DNA of 22,609 nucleotides from Acidobacteriaceae bacterium (GTDB lineage: Bacteria > Acidobacteriota > Terriglobia > Terriglobales > Acidobacteriaceae). The DNA is taken from assembly GCA_003162255.1 (NCBI GenBank), contig PMMJ01000163.1, positions 854 through 23,462 on the forward strand, read 5' to 3'. This document shows, one piece after another, positions 1-8,299 of this stretch. The first letter of the stretch is position 1, and every line of letters begins with the position of its first letter. Under the pieces are notes generated by a model that ran no database searches, was not told the origin of the DNA, and worked only from the letters and a program-made list of their open reading frames with translations. Both the position numbers and the translations under genes were made by a program.

Positions 1-1
1 C

Positions 2-1729
2 CATCGCGAATTTGCCGTGGTTCTCTCGGTCGCCATCCTGGTATCGCTTGGCATTTCTCTAACCACGACGCCGATGATGTGCTCTCGCCTGTTGAAGAAT
101 CTTCAGGATGAGCGGCACGGCAAAGCGTCCCGCGCCAGCGAGCGCGCCTTCAATTCGATCCTCGGGCTCTACGAGCGCAGCTTGGGCTGGGTCCTGGAAC
201 ACTCGCATCTGACGCTGGCCGTGCTCGGCCTCACCATCGCATGCAACTTCTACCTTTTTTGGATCGTCCCTAAAGGATTCTTTCCACAGCAGGATAACGG
301 CGTCGCCTTCGGCGGCATCCAGGGCTCGCAGGACACTTCCTTTCAGGCCATGCAACAGGCCACGCAGCGCATCGTCGATGTGGTCAAAACGGATCCGGGC
401 GTGCAGAACGTCATGGCGTTCACGGGCGGCGGCGGCCCCACCAATGGCGGCTTCATCTTCATGGGCCTGAAGCCTCTGGCAGAACGCCATGCGAGCTCCA
501 ACCAGATCATCGACCGTCTGCGTCCAAAGCTTCTTTCGGTCGCTGGCGCAAACACTTTCATGCAAGCCGGACAGGATCTGCGCATCGGCGGAAGGCAAAG
601 CAGCGCCCAGTTTCAGTACACCATTCAGAGCGACAATTTACAGGATCTGGTGCAGTGGGGCCCGGTGCTGCTGCAGCAGATGCGGAAATTGCGGATTCTC
701 ACCGACGTCAATACAGACCAGCAGAACAGCGGTCTCCAGGCCATGCTTACCTATGACCGCGAGACCGCCTCGCGCCTTGGCATTACACCACAGACGCTCG
801 ACAACTCGCTCTACGAAGCCTTCGGCCAAGCCCAGGTTTCGACCATGTATACGAACATCAACCAGTACCATGTGGTGCTCGAAGTGGCACCGAAGCACTG
901 GCAATCGCCGGTGGATTTAAACGATGTGTATATACGGGCCGCGCAGGGGAAGGTCGTTCCGCTTAGCGCCGTGGCGCATTACGAACCTTCGACGGCTCCG
1001 CTGGCGGTGAATCACCAGGGGCAGTATCCCTCGGTGACCATTTCCTTCAACCTGGCTCCGGGTGTGGCTCTCAGCGATGCTTCCCGGGCGATCGTCGAAA
1101 TGGAACAGAGAATCGGCATGCCCAATACCATTACCGGCATGTTCTCGGGCACGCTTCAGGCCTTTCAGTCGTCGCTGGCGACGGAACCTTTTCTCATTAT
1201 CACCGCTCTCATGGCCGTCTATATCGTGCTGGGGATTCTCTACGAGAGTTACATCCATCCCCTCACGATTATTTCCACGCTTCCTTCCGCGGGAGTGGGC
1301 GCGGTTCTTGCACTCATGATTTTTCACAAGGACCTTAGCATTATCGCGATCATCGGCGTTATTCTCTTAATTGGTATCGTGAAGAAGAATGCCATTCTGA
1401 TGATTGACTTTGCGCTGGCCGCCGAACGCAGCGAAGGCATGAGCCCTCGGGATGCCATTTATAAGGCTTGCATTCTGCGCTTTCGGCCTATTCTGATGAC
1501 GACCATGGCTGCGCTGTTTGGCGCTATGCCGCTGGCGTTCGGCCGAGGCACGGGTTCGGAGCTTCGCAATCCTCTCGGCATCACCATTATCGGCGGCCTG
1601 ATTCTGAGCCAAATGCTGACGCTTTACACCACGCCGGTCGTTTATCTCTCGCTCGACCGCTTGCGAGTCAAGTGGCTTCGCTCTCACGGCAAGCTCGAAG
1701 CGCAAAGACAAATTGAGTCGTTCGGATGA
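2..1729 (+). CDS. RND efflux pump inner-membrane subunit, C-terminal part (HAE1/MdtBC-like), 5'-truncated by window
   Basis: Proton-driven tripartite efflux of drugs or other hydrophobic compounds; this is the inner-membrane antiporter subunit. The reading frame is open to the left edge (it begins ...REFAVVLSVAILVSL), so the 575 visible residues are the C-terminal half of a protein that is normally about 1040 residues. Visible parts are one transmembrane helix (about residues 5-28), the second large periplasmic porter/docking loop, and five C-terminal helices. The family-typical strings GIVKKNAILMIDFA and RFRPILMTTMAALFGA identify the HAE1/MdtB-MdtC branch. A GTG at 17 is only an internal codon, not the start. 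The stop overlaps an ATG of the next frame, but the lipoprotein gene that follows probably starts later, at 1849. The membrane-fusion subunit is presumably upstream, outside the window. Substrate unknown. Confidence 0.95.
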   Translation, partial: HREFAVVLSVAILVSLGISLTTTPMMCSRLLKNLQDERHGKASRASERAFNSILGLYERSLGWVLEHSHLTLAVLGLTIACNFYLFWIVPKGFFPQQDNGVAFGGIQGSQDTSFQAMQQATQRIVDVVKTDPGVQNVMAFTGGGGPTNGGFIFMGLKPLAERHASSNQIIDRLRPKLLSVAGANTFMQAGQDLRIGGRQSSAQFQYTIQSDNLQDLVQWGPVLLQQMRKLRILTDVNTDQQNSGLQAMLTYDRETASRLGITPQTLDNSLYEAFGQAQVSTMYTNINQYHVVLEVAPKHWQSPVDLNDVYIRAAQGKVVPLSAVAHYEPSTAPLAVNHQGQYPSVTISFNLAPGVALSDASRAIVEMEQRIGMPNTITGMFSGTLQAFQSSLATEPFLIITALMAVYIVLGILYESYIHPLTIISTLPSAGVGAVLALMIFHKDLSIIAIIGVILLIGIVKKNAILMIDFALAAERSEGMSPRDAIYKACILRFRPILMTTMAALFGAMPLAFGRGTGSELRNPLGITIIGGLILSQMLTLYTTPVVYLSLDRLRVKWLRSHGKLEAQRQIESFG

Positions 1730-1848
1730 CAAGCTCTGACGCGGCACGCGAATTCAAGATCGGAAACGGTGGAGCCACCCCGTCTGGCCGGGCGAGGACG
1801 CCGGTGCTCCACTGTCGACAGAGCCACGGCAAGGAGTCTGAGACGGTG

Positions 1849-3393
1849 ATGAAGCCAACGAACAAAATACGCGCTGCGACCGCGCTGCTCTGCGGCGCAC
1901 TCGTCTTCCTCTTGCTCTTGCAAGGCTGCGTTGTCGGCCCGAAATACAATCGCCCCACGATGCAGGCGCCGGGAGCTTATAAAGAAGTTACTCCCGACGA
2001 TCTTAAGAAAATGGATGGCTGGAAAGTCGCGCAACCACAGGACAGCGCTCTCCACGGCAAGTGGTGGGAGATTCTTGGCGATACCCAACTGAACACGCTT
2101 GAAGAGCAAGTCAACGTATCCAATCAAAACGTCGCCGCTGCGTTCGCTAACTTCATGGCGGCCCGCGCCCTGGTGCGGGAGGCGCGCGCACAGTATTTCC
2201 CGACGGTGACCGCCGGCGCCAGCATCACTCGGCAGCGCCAGCCCAGTAGTTCGAGCGGGACGAGCGCCGGCACTTTCAACGAATACTCTCTGCCCTTCGA
2301 TGCCTCCTGGACGCCCGATTTGTGGGGACGCGTCCGCAACCAGGTTCGCGCCAACGTCGCCAACGCGCAGGCCAGCGCCGCCGACCTGGAGAATACACGC
2401 CTGACGGCGCAAGCGGAACTGGCGGTCGATTACTTCCAGCTGCGCGGGCAGGACGCTCTGAAACAACTGCTGGATTCGACCGTGGTGGCTTATGAAGAGT
2501 CCCTGAAACTGACCAAGGCGCTGTATGAAACCGGCATCGATTCCGACGAGTCCGTCGCGCAGGCCGAAACTCAGCTGGAAGCCACCCGCGCACTCGACAC
2601 CAATATTGGCATTCTGCGGTCGCAATACGAACATGCGATTGCGCTCCTGGTCGGTCAACCTGCGTCTTCTTTTTCGATCGCCGTCGAGCCCTTGAAAACT
2701 CCGCCACCCGCGATTCCGTTTGGCGTACCCTCGCAATTGCTGGAGCGCCGCCCAGACATCGCCGCATCCGAGCGCCTGATGGCTCAGGCCAACGCGCTGA
2801 TCGGCGTCCAAAAGGCCGCTTATTATCCAACCGTGACGCTGAGTGCTTCTTTCGGGTTTCAAAGCACGAAGGGCTCGAGCTGGTTTACCTGGCCGAGCAG
2901 ATTCTGGTCCGTCGGGCCGGCTATATCCGAGTTGATTTACGATGGCGGTCTGCGTCGTGCCACGGTCGAACAATATCGCGCGCTATACGATGAGACGGTC
3001 GCCAACTATCGGAACATGGTCCTCACCGCGTTCCAGCAAGTCGAGGATAATCTTTCATCCCTTCGCGTTCTTTCCCAGGAAATTCAGGAACAGGACACCG
3101 CGATCGGGTCCGCGCAGCGCAGCCTTACGCTAGCCACGGACCGCTACCGACTCGGCATCGACCCCTACCTCAACGTGATTACGGCCCAGACCACGCTCTT
3201 CAGCAATCAGCAGACAGCCGTGAACCTGCGGATCGAGCAAATTGTGGACAGCGTGCAATTGATCGAAGCACTCGGCGGGGGTTGGGATTCCTCGACCCTC
3301 CCCAGTTCGCAGCAGATTATTTCACGACAGGCCCAGCTGTCGGGGACCGCTCCTGCGCAAGCATCTCAGAGCCAGTCGCCACCGAGTCCGTAA
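1849..3393 (+). CDS. NodT-family RND efflux outer-membrane lipoprotein (OprM/TolC-like)
   Basis: Outer-membrane exit duct of the RND pump encoded just upstream. With the start at 1849 the product is 514 aa and begins with a lipoprotein signal peptide: basic N-terminus, hydrophobic stretch, lipobox LQGC with Cys27, followed by VVGPKYNRP, which is typical of NodT proteins. Two OEP repeats follow; RPDIAASERLMAQANALIG and the closing EALGGGW are family hallmarks. The frame is open from an ATG at 1726 that overlaps the pump stop (ATGA), but that start would put 41 polar residues before the signal peptide. An AAGGAG at 1831-1836 sits 12 nt before ATG 1849 (9 nt before an adjacent GTG at 1846), so 1849 (or 1846) is preferred. 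The Ser/Gln/Pro-rich C-terminal tail is unremarkable. Co-transcription with the pump is likely. Confidence 0.93.
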   Translation: MKPTNKIRAATALLCGALVFLLLLQGCVVGPKYNRPTMQAPGAYKEVTPDDLKKMDGWKVAQPQDSALHGKWWEILGDTQLNTLEEQVNVSNQNVAAAFANFMAARALVREARAQYFPTVTAGASITRQRQPSSSSGTSAGTFNEYSLPFDASWTPDLWGRVRNQVRANVANAQASAADLENTRLTAQAELAVDYFQLRGQDALKQLLDSTVVAYEESLKLTKALYETGIDSDESVAQAETQLEATRALDTNIGILRSQYEHAIALLVGQPASSFSIAVEPLKTPPPAIPFGVPSQLLERRPDIAASERLMAQANALIGVQKAAYYPTVTLSASFGFQSTKGSSWFTWPSRFWSVGPAISELIYDGGLRRATVEQYRALYDETVANYRNMVLTAFQQVEDNLSSLRVLSQEIQEQDTAIGSAQRSLTLATDRYRLGIDPYLNVITAQTTLFSNQQTAVNLRIEQIVDSVQLIEALGGGWDSSTLPSSQQIISRQAQLSGTAPAQASQSQSPPSP

Positions 3394-3439
3394 GAGAGCG
3401 ACCTCGGTGGCTAGAACCGCTTGTTCAGCGGGTTCTGAC

Positions 3440-3458
3440 GGCATGGCAAAGCCATGCC
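3440..3458. repeat. Hairpin: perfect 7-bp inverted repeat with CAAAG loop
   Basis: GGCATGG (3440-3446), loop CAAAG, CCATGCC (3452-3458). Directly before it (about 3412-3435) lies a second, imperfect hairpin with arms GAACCGCT and AGCGGGTTC. Together they occupy the 114-bp gap between the convergent efflux lipoprotein and the GT-C-like gene. There is no T-run after the stem, so an intrinsic terminator is not supported. The form (purine-rich loop, then CCTTTCAAAG) resembles the dispersed intergenic hairpins of acidobacteria and the elements seen at 8369-8556. Confidence 0.6.
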
Positions 3459-3507
3459 CTTTCAAAGAAATCCGGCTCCCTTAATCAGAGTTTCCTAGAT
3501 CATCTGT

Positions 3508-5019
3508 TCAGTTGAGCTTGCAGACTCGCACCGCCGAATTCTGGTAAGGGCATTCCAGGCCCGCGGTCACCGCCGAAATGTTTTTATCTGGAGTGGGCTG
3601 TTCCAGCACGACCCAGCTGACTCCGTATTTCTGCCGCAGCCGTTCGAAATCCTCGGTGCCGAGCTGCCTAAAGTTTTTCTGATCCGCAATTTGTTCGGCC
3701 CACCGTACCGAAAGCGGAGGAAACATCGAACATGCTCCCTTGTCCTTGACCAGGTCGGCCAACATGCTGCGCTCGGCCAGCGCGCGAAATCCAATTTCGT
3801 CTTCACCCGGCAGATCCATGTGCGCGGGATTCAGAGCAAAGAGGGCATCTACCGGCGTATTTCCGCGAATCCACACAAAAGCTTGCGCCCACGGATTGCG
3901 CGGCTGCGCCCACGGCCACTCGATGTGCGCACTCGCCGGAAACACCTGCAGCTGCGCAAAATACATTCCGAGACTTAGCGGAACAAACAGCAGCAACCAG
4001 CGCCACCAGTGCCGCTGCAGCAGGTATCGTCCTAGCAATCCACCGCCCGCTACCACCAGCACCATGTAGCACAATGCCATGCAGCGCAAGGGTTGGAGCC
4101 GCGCCAGAGCCTCGAAGCGGGCGGGGATGCCGAGTCCGATGGCCGCTGCCGACGCGACCAGCACGAACGGCACCATCGCTCTCGATATCAATTCCAGGTT
4201 CTTCATGCCGCGCCGTCGCGCCCAACTCCCCAACCACCAGAACAGGAGCACCGGACCGATTACTCCCAGCCACTCGTACCATTCCCAACGCAGGACGAAG
4301 TGCGAACGCTGGCGCAACGCGACCTCGTGATAAGCGGGCGGCGGAGGCTGGAATGTAATACCGAAGGGAAGCGCAGCGGCAAATCCCAAAAAATGCGGAC
4401 GAACTTGATCGAGCAAGATGATCCACACACAAAATAAAATCGCAAAGCTCGCCATGAAGGGATGCATGGCGGCGGCAAATGCCAGCCACAACGTCGCTCT
4501 CCAGTACTTTCGGTGCAGCACTTCCGCCACGGCAAACAGAGCCGCAAACGCGGCCAGGTTTCGCGGATTCACAAATTGGTCGAGGATGTAGAGCGCGGTC
4601 CCGGCAATGGGCAAGGTCAGCAACGCGGTCATCAATGCGACCGCTGCCCAACGCGCGATCTCATCCGCGGACGATTCCGACTCGAACAAGGCCGATGCCA
4701 GGCGCCAGCTTGCCGCCAGCAACAAAAAGATAGAGATGAGCTGCCACAATAAAGCGGCCCAGGGCAAGGGCAAATGCGTGGCGCGAACCGAAAAGGCAAT
4801 CAGATGCGGATACAGGGTGTGCCCGGCATGTTCGCCAAAGAACTCCGCATTCGCCGGAAACAGGCTGGGATTCAGGATCTTCAAAACCCCGGGAAGGTAA
4901 ATCTCGGCGTCTTCCGCGTAGGGATGATAGCCATGAATCAGGAGCGCGAGGGCGGACAACAGCAGCAGGCCGAAGATGCGGCCGACGATACGTTTGATGT
5001 TCAGAGTAGGATGATCCAT
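3508..5019 (-). CDS. Polytopic membrane protein, GT-C glycosyltransferase-like, function unknown
   Basis: A 503-aa inner-membrane protein with roughly ten hydrophobic segments and a soluble C-terminal region from about residue 375. The first loop after the N-terminal helix has an acidic motif AEDAEIY (residues 35-41), placed where GT-C fold glycosyltransferases carry a catalytic Asp, and the C-terminal part has a WIRGNTPVDALF stretch of the sort found after the membrane domain of such enzymes. This suggests transfer from a lipid-linked sugar, but no named family can be assigned with certainty (DUF6798-like is a possibility). The frame is open to an ATG at 5109; 5019 is preferred because the extra 30 residues are polar, and starting at 5109 would leave only 12 nt to the divergent permease gene. 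No convincing Shine-Dalgarno sequence precedes either start. Confidence 0.75.
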   Translation of the reverse strand: MDHPTLNIKRIVGRIFGLLLLSALALLIHGYHPYAEDAEIYLPGVLKILNPSLFPANAEFFGEHAGHTLYPHLIAFSVRATHLPLPWAALLWQLISIFLLLAASWRLASALFESESSADEIARWAAVALMTALLTLPIAGTALYILDQFVNPRNLAAFAALFAVAEVLHRKYWRATLWLAFAAAMHPFMASFAILFCVWIILLDQVRPHFLGFAAALPFGITFQPPPPAYHEVALRQRSHFVLRWEWYEWLGVIGPVLLFWWLGSWARRRGMKNLELISRAMVPFVLVASAAAIGLGIPARFEALARLQPLRCMALCYMVLVVAGGGLLGRYLLQRHWWRWLLLFVPLSLGMYFAQLQVFPASAHIEWPWAQPRNPWAQAFVWIRGNTPVDALFALNPAHMDLPGEDEIGFRALAERSMLADLVKDKGACSMFPPLSVRWAEQIADQKNFRQLGTEDFERLRQKYGVSWVVLEQPTPDKNISAVTAGLECPYQNSAVRVCKLN

Positions 5020-5121
5020 TTGTCGATGCGCACAGAGAATTACAACAGAAAACTTCCGCGGCAGGAAGCCGGGATAGCGCTTGCGGCCCGCATCAACCCC
5101 TCGTAGCATCTAAGCATACGC

Positions 5122-6360
5122 ATGGCCAATACTACTTCCCAACCAGAGCGAGCCAACCTGGCGTTCGGCGAGATCTTTATTTTTGCCTACGAGACGTTCA
5201 TGAGCAACAAGGTCCGGTTCGCTCTGACGGCTCTCGGCATGGTCATCGGAACCGCGTCCCTGATCCTGGTCACTACCATCGGCCTCACCGGTAAGCAATA
5301 CCTTCTGAACCAGATTCAATCGATCGGGTCGAACTGGATTTATGCCGAGTACGAAAGTGGCGGGGGGCGCATCTCCAATACCGGCAGCGATGCTCTGACT
5401 ATTCAAGACATGGAAGCGGTGCAGCACCAGGTTGATGGCATCGCCTACGCCTCGCCCGTGCTTCCGCTCAACGAGCGCGTGGCCGTGGGCGGCGGCAAAG
5501 AGCGCGATCTGCAGATCATGGGGGTTTACCCGGAGTACGAACAGATTCGTAACCTGGTCATCCTGTCGGGACGCTTCTTCGACAACCAGGATTCCCAAGC
5601 TCACAACAAGGTCGGCGTCATCGGCCCGAAACTCGCGATCCAGCTTTACGGTTCCGAGGAAGCTTCGCTGGGAAAGACGGTGAAGTTGAGCGGCTTGCCC
5701 TTCACCATCATTGGGGTCTTCCGCGAGCGGGTGGACACGCTCGAGCAATCGGAGGTGACGGAGAACACGATGCTGATTCCCTACACCGTGATCCGTTACT
5801 TTCAGGAAACGCCAACCGTAAAAGAGATTTTCTTTTCGGCTGCCGATGCTTCGCTGGTGGTGCCGATTACGGCACAGGTTCAGCGCGTGATTCGATCGCG
5901 CCATCGGCCAGAATCCGTTTATAGCGTCAGGAACCTGACGCAACTGGTTTCGATGGCCGACAAAGTCGCAACCGCCATGACTCTGGTTCTGCTGGCGGTG
6001 TCGCTGGTCGTGCTGCTGGTCAGCGGCATTGGCATCATGAACATCATGCTCGCCACCGTGAGCGCTCGCATTCGCGAGATCGGCATCCGCAAAGCGGTCG
6101 GCGCCACCAACCGCGAGATCCGCTTCCAGTTCCTTTCCGAAGCCATTCTCATTTCCACCATCGGCGGCGTCCTCGGCATCGTCATCGGACTCGCCATCCC
6201 CTATTCCGTTCACTTCTTCACGCCCTATAAGATCCCTATCTCGGGACTCTCCGCTATCATCGCCATCGTCGTCTCCTCGCTGGTCGGAATCCTGTTCGGT
6301 ACGCTTCCCGCCATACGCGCTTCTCAACTCGATCCGGTCGAAAGTCTGCGCTACGAATAG
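5122..6360 (+). CDS. MacB/FtsX-family ABC transporter permease
   Basis: A 412-aa permease of the type VII ABC (mechanotransmission) class, which uses cytoplasmic ATP hydrolysis to drive periplasmic work such as lipoprotein or peptide export. Architecture is standard: cytoplasmic amphipathic N-terminus with TM1 at about residues 33-55, a MacB_PCD periplasmic domain (about 56-280), then TM2 (284-309), TM3 (338-362) and TM4 (373-396). The FtsX signature RIREIGIRKAVGATNREI lies between TM2 and TM3, and the C-terminus ends LDPVESLRYE as in the family. No ATPase gene and no periplasmic adaptor lie beside it in this window, so it is an orphan permease or works with a distant partner. No clear ribosome binding site precedes the start. 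It is divergent from the GT-C-like gene with about 100 nt between the preferred starts. Confidence 0.92.
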   Translation: MANTTSQPERANLAFGEIFIFAYETFMSNKVRFALTALGMVIGTASLILVTTIGLTGKQYLLNQIQSIGSNWIYAEYESGGGRISNTGSDALTIQDMEAVQHQVDGIAYASPVLPLNERVAVGGGKERDLQIMGVYPEYEQIRNLVILSGRFFDNQDSQAHNKVGVIGPKLAIQLYGSEEASLGKTVKLSGLPFTIIGVFRERVDTLEQSEVTENTMLIPYTVIRYFQETPTVKEIFFSAADASLVVPITAQVQRVIRSRHRPESVYSVRNLTQLVSMADKVATAMTLVLLAVSLVVLLVSGIGIMNIMLATVSARIREIGIRKAVGATNREIRFQFLSEAILISTIGGVLGIVIGLAIPYSVHFFTPYKIPISGLSAIIAIVVSSLVGILFGTLPAIRASQLDPVESLRYE

Positions 6361-6539
6361 CGAGGCTGGGAATCGCGTTGGGACAGTCATAGAGCGGCTG
6401 ACTCCGTGTGGTTAAGAATCAAGTTAGTAACAAGTGGGAAAGAACAGGCAGACTAACCCGACCGCTGGGTTGAACACACGGGATCTAAGCAATACGAATT
6501 TGGCAACCGCGGATCGCTTCCCGACGAGTCGTGGTCGTG

Positions 6540-7286
6540 CTACAAGTCCGGACGGTACGGCGGATTGTCGCCCCAGTCGTCGCTGTAGTCCGGGTAAGCG
6601 TAAGCCGAGGGGGCATACCAGTACGGGTCGTACCACCAAGGATTCCAGCCGACCCCCCAGTATGGCCATCCGAAGCCGAAGCCCCAAACTCCCCAGCCCC
6701 AGTCCCAACCACCTCCCCAGCCGTAGCCGCGCCAACCGCCTCTCCAACCAGCGCCACGGAAGCCGAAACCGGGCACGGCGCGGGCGGTTCCGCCGACGAA
6801 ATCGGACGCGCCACTGGACGCGCCGAAAGAGTGCCAAGCGCCATCAGAAGCTCCGACGTTACGAGCAGAGAGACTTGAGTTCGCCCGGCCTCCGGAATTG
6901 CGGCCTTCACCGGACCGCACGGAACTACCGGAGTTGCCGAACGAATGCCACTGGCCATCGCTGATGGCGGGACGAAGATTCGATGCATGATTGGCTAACG
7001 AGTTGGAACCGCGGCCGGATGCAGAGCCGCCGTAGGAGCGGCTGCCCGCCCCTTCACGACCCGCGGATGATCCAACGCGAGAGCCACCGCCTTCGTGGTA
7101 ACCTCCTCCGCCAATAGAGCGCGCGCCGCCATACGATCCGCCGCCACCATGGAAGCCTCCACCGCTTCCGCTCCCATGAGAACCGCCGCCACCGCCGTGC
7201 TGGGCGAAGACTGGGATTGGCGTGAGAGCGAGACCGATGAAAGCGGCAAATGCGAGGAGAGACCCAATCGGACCGAATGTGCTCAT
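6540..7286 (-). CDS. Secreted Gly/Trp-rich protein, function unknown
   Basis: A 248-aa exported protein with a Sec signal peptide (hydrophobic core residues 9-27, likely cut after VFA at 28). The mature part starts His/Gly-rich (30-75), continues through a Ser/Gly/Arg-rich linker holding two near copies of SDG(Q/A)WHSFG at 109-117 and 147-155, and ends in an aromatic segment (181-223) with 13 Trp. The tail is Tyr/Pro/Asp-rich. No domain is recognised; such composition suggests a surface-exposed or envelope structural protein. The start is well supported: GGGAGGT lies 7-8 nt upstream of the ATG. Because the coding sequence is compositionally biased, long spurious frames exist on both strands here. 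The 179 bp between this stop and the permease at 6360 hold nothing recognisable. Confidence 0.8.
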   Translation of the reverse strand: MSTFGPIGSLLAFAAFIGLALTPIPVFAQHGGGGGSHGSGSGGGFHGGGGSYGGARSIGGGGYHEGGGSRVGSSAGREGAGSRSYGGSASGRGSNSLANHASNLRPAISDGQWHSFGNSGSSVRSGEGRNSGGRANSSLSARNVGASDGAWHSFGASSGASDFVGGTARAVPGFGFRGAGWRGGWRGYGWGGGWDWGWGVWGFGFGWPYWGVGWNPWWYDPYWYAPSAYAYPDYSDDWGDNPPYRPDL

Positions 7287-7648
7287 AATCTGTACCTCCC
7301 TTCGAAGGTGGGAGTGCAGTCTCGAGCGAGGAGCCTATGTACCTAAGGACGGCGCGCTCCTACTTAATCAGATTCTACTTCCAGGCAAGGGGTTGCGCGG
7401 ATGCTGGATCACATCAAAAGTACTCTTCGGCGGTTACCGGCAGGTGTGCCTCCCATATAACAAATCCGCGCACATTTCACGATGTTGCAAAGGCGCGGGA
7501 TGGGTATACACTGGGTGGCGCTCTCAAAAGTCAATGAGGAAATTACGGCTCCCAAGCTGTACAATTGGCGCGATTCAGAGTTGAAGGATCAGATACCTGT
7601 TTTAGATAATGAGGATACGGGTTGAAAACAATCTTGGAGGAACGGACC
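7287..7648. other. Divergent intergenic region between the Gly/Trp-rich protein and the lipoprotein genes
   Basis: 362 bp with no convincing gene. It contains the ribosome binding site of the minus-strand gene (GGGAGGT, reverse strand), a CCTTCGAAGG palindrome near 7299, and a candidate plus-strand promoter (listed separately). I could not find a good minus-strand promoter for the Gly/Trp-rich gene. No RNA structure or tRNA was recognised. Confidence 0.6.
7581..7610 (+). promoter_or_regulatory. Candidate sigma-70-type promoter for the lipoprotein gene
   Basis: TTGAAG (7581-7586, four of six matches to the -35 consensus), 18-nt spacer, GATAAT (7605-7610, five of six matches to -10). Transcription would start near 7617, giving a leader of about 32 nt before the GTG at 7649. 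Read by eye only; not tested. Confidence 0.45.
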
Positions 7649-8299
7649 GTGAAATTATATCGTTTTGCATTTGCCCTTAGTTTAATCAGCGTTGCAATCC
7701 TGACTGCGGGGTGCAGCTCAAGCAAGCCGACGGAGAGTACGCCCGCACAGCCGGCAGCGGCCGCACAGCCGCAAACTAAGGAGCCTGTCCTGTACACCGG
7801 CCAGCAGGCATTCAACCGAATGATGGGTCTCGCCTTGAAGTGGGCACCGGATGCGCAGCCGGCTCGGCTGGAATCGGTTCCAACTAAAGAAACCAACGGC
7901 CAGGACGGAAAGTCCGCCATCTGGAGAGGGTACTTTGGCTCGCCCAGTCGCCGCACGGTCAAGACCATCGTTTGCTCCGGAAGCCGTGAGGCGGGTGCGC
8001 CACCGTTCGGAGTTTCACCCGAGGGGGCCGAAGTCGCGTACAACGCCGAATCCGCCAGTCTTGCCTTTTCATCGTTCCTGCTGAAGATCGATACGGATAA
8101 GGCGGCCGCGATCGCGCAGCAACACGGGGGCGACGTTATCCTGAAGAAGGACCCACAGCAGGGCATCACGTACTACTTACTCAAGGAGCCGAAGCAGAAC
8201 GTTCCCTTCTGGTACGTCATTTACGGCACGAGCGCGACTAACAGAAAGGGCATCGGCGTGATTAACGCGACCACAGGAGATTTTGTAAGCGCCAAGTGA
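7649..8299 (+). CDS. Lipoprotein of unknown function, possibly with a PepSY-like C-terminal domain
   Basis: A 216-aa predicted lipoprotein: MKLYRFAF start, hydrophobic core, lipobox LTAGC with Cys22, then a Ser/Pro/Ala/Gln linker (about 23-48). The rest is a soluble domain of about 165 aa with no firm family match. Its end (VPFWYVIYGTS...GIGVINATTGDFV) resembles the closing strands of PepSY-like domains, where a Trp-x-Val-x-Tyr strand is followed by a strand ending in TG; this is a weak fold-level inference. A GTG start at 7649 is chosen over the TTG at 7622 because GGAGG (7636-7640) sits 8 nt before the GTG and because the signal peptide then begins at once. Neighbours give no functional hint. 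Confidence 0.8.
   Translation: MKLYRFAFALSLISVAILTAGCSSSKPTESTPAQPAAAAQPQTKEPVLYTGQQAFNRMMGLALKWAPDAQPARLESVPTKETNGQDGKSAIWRGYFGSPSRRTVKTIVCSGSREAGAPPFGVSPEGAEVAYNAESASLAFSSFLLKIDTDKAAAIAQQHGGDVILKKDPQQGITYYLLKEPKQNVPFWYVIYGTSATNRKGIGVINATTGDFVSAK

Noticed and set aside
1684..2973. 429-codon open frame on the minus strand opposite the NodT gene
   Set aside because: It lies antisense to a well-supported gene, its product is Arg/Gly-rich without any domain, and it arises from GC-rich codon bias.
3440..3458. Hairpin as terminator of the efflux operon
   Set aside because: Stem is only 7 bp and is followed by CTTTC rather than a T-run.
5110..6390. 426-codon minus-strand frame opposite the ABC permease
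   Set aside because: The translation is Asp/Gln/His/Arg-rich with no hydrophobic core or motif; it is the mirror of a conserved permease gene.
6434..6964. 176-codon plus-strand Arg/Ser-rich frame
   Set aside because: Complement of the Gly/Trp-rich secreted protein gene; no ribosome binding site or family, whereas the minus-strand gene has a signal peptide and strong GGGAGGT.
7622..7648. TTG at 7622 as the lipoprotein start
   Set aside because: It would put nine residues (with two Glu and an Arg) before the signal peptide and has no ribosome binding site, while GTG 7649 follows GGAGG at the right distance.
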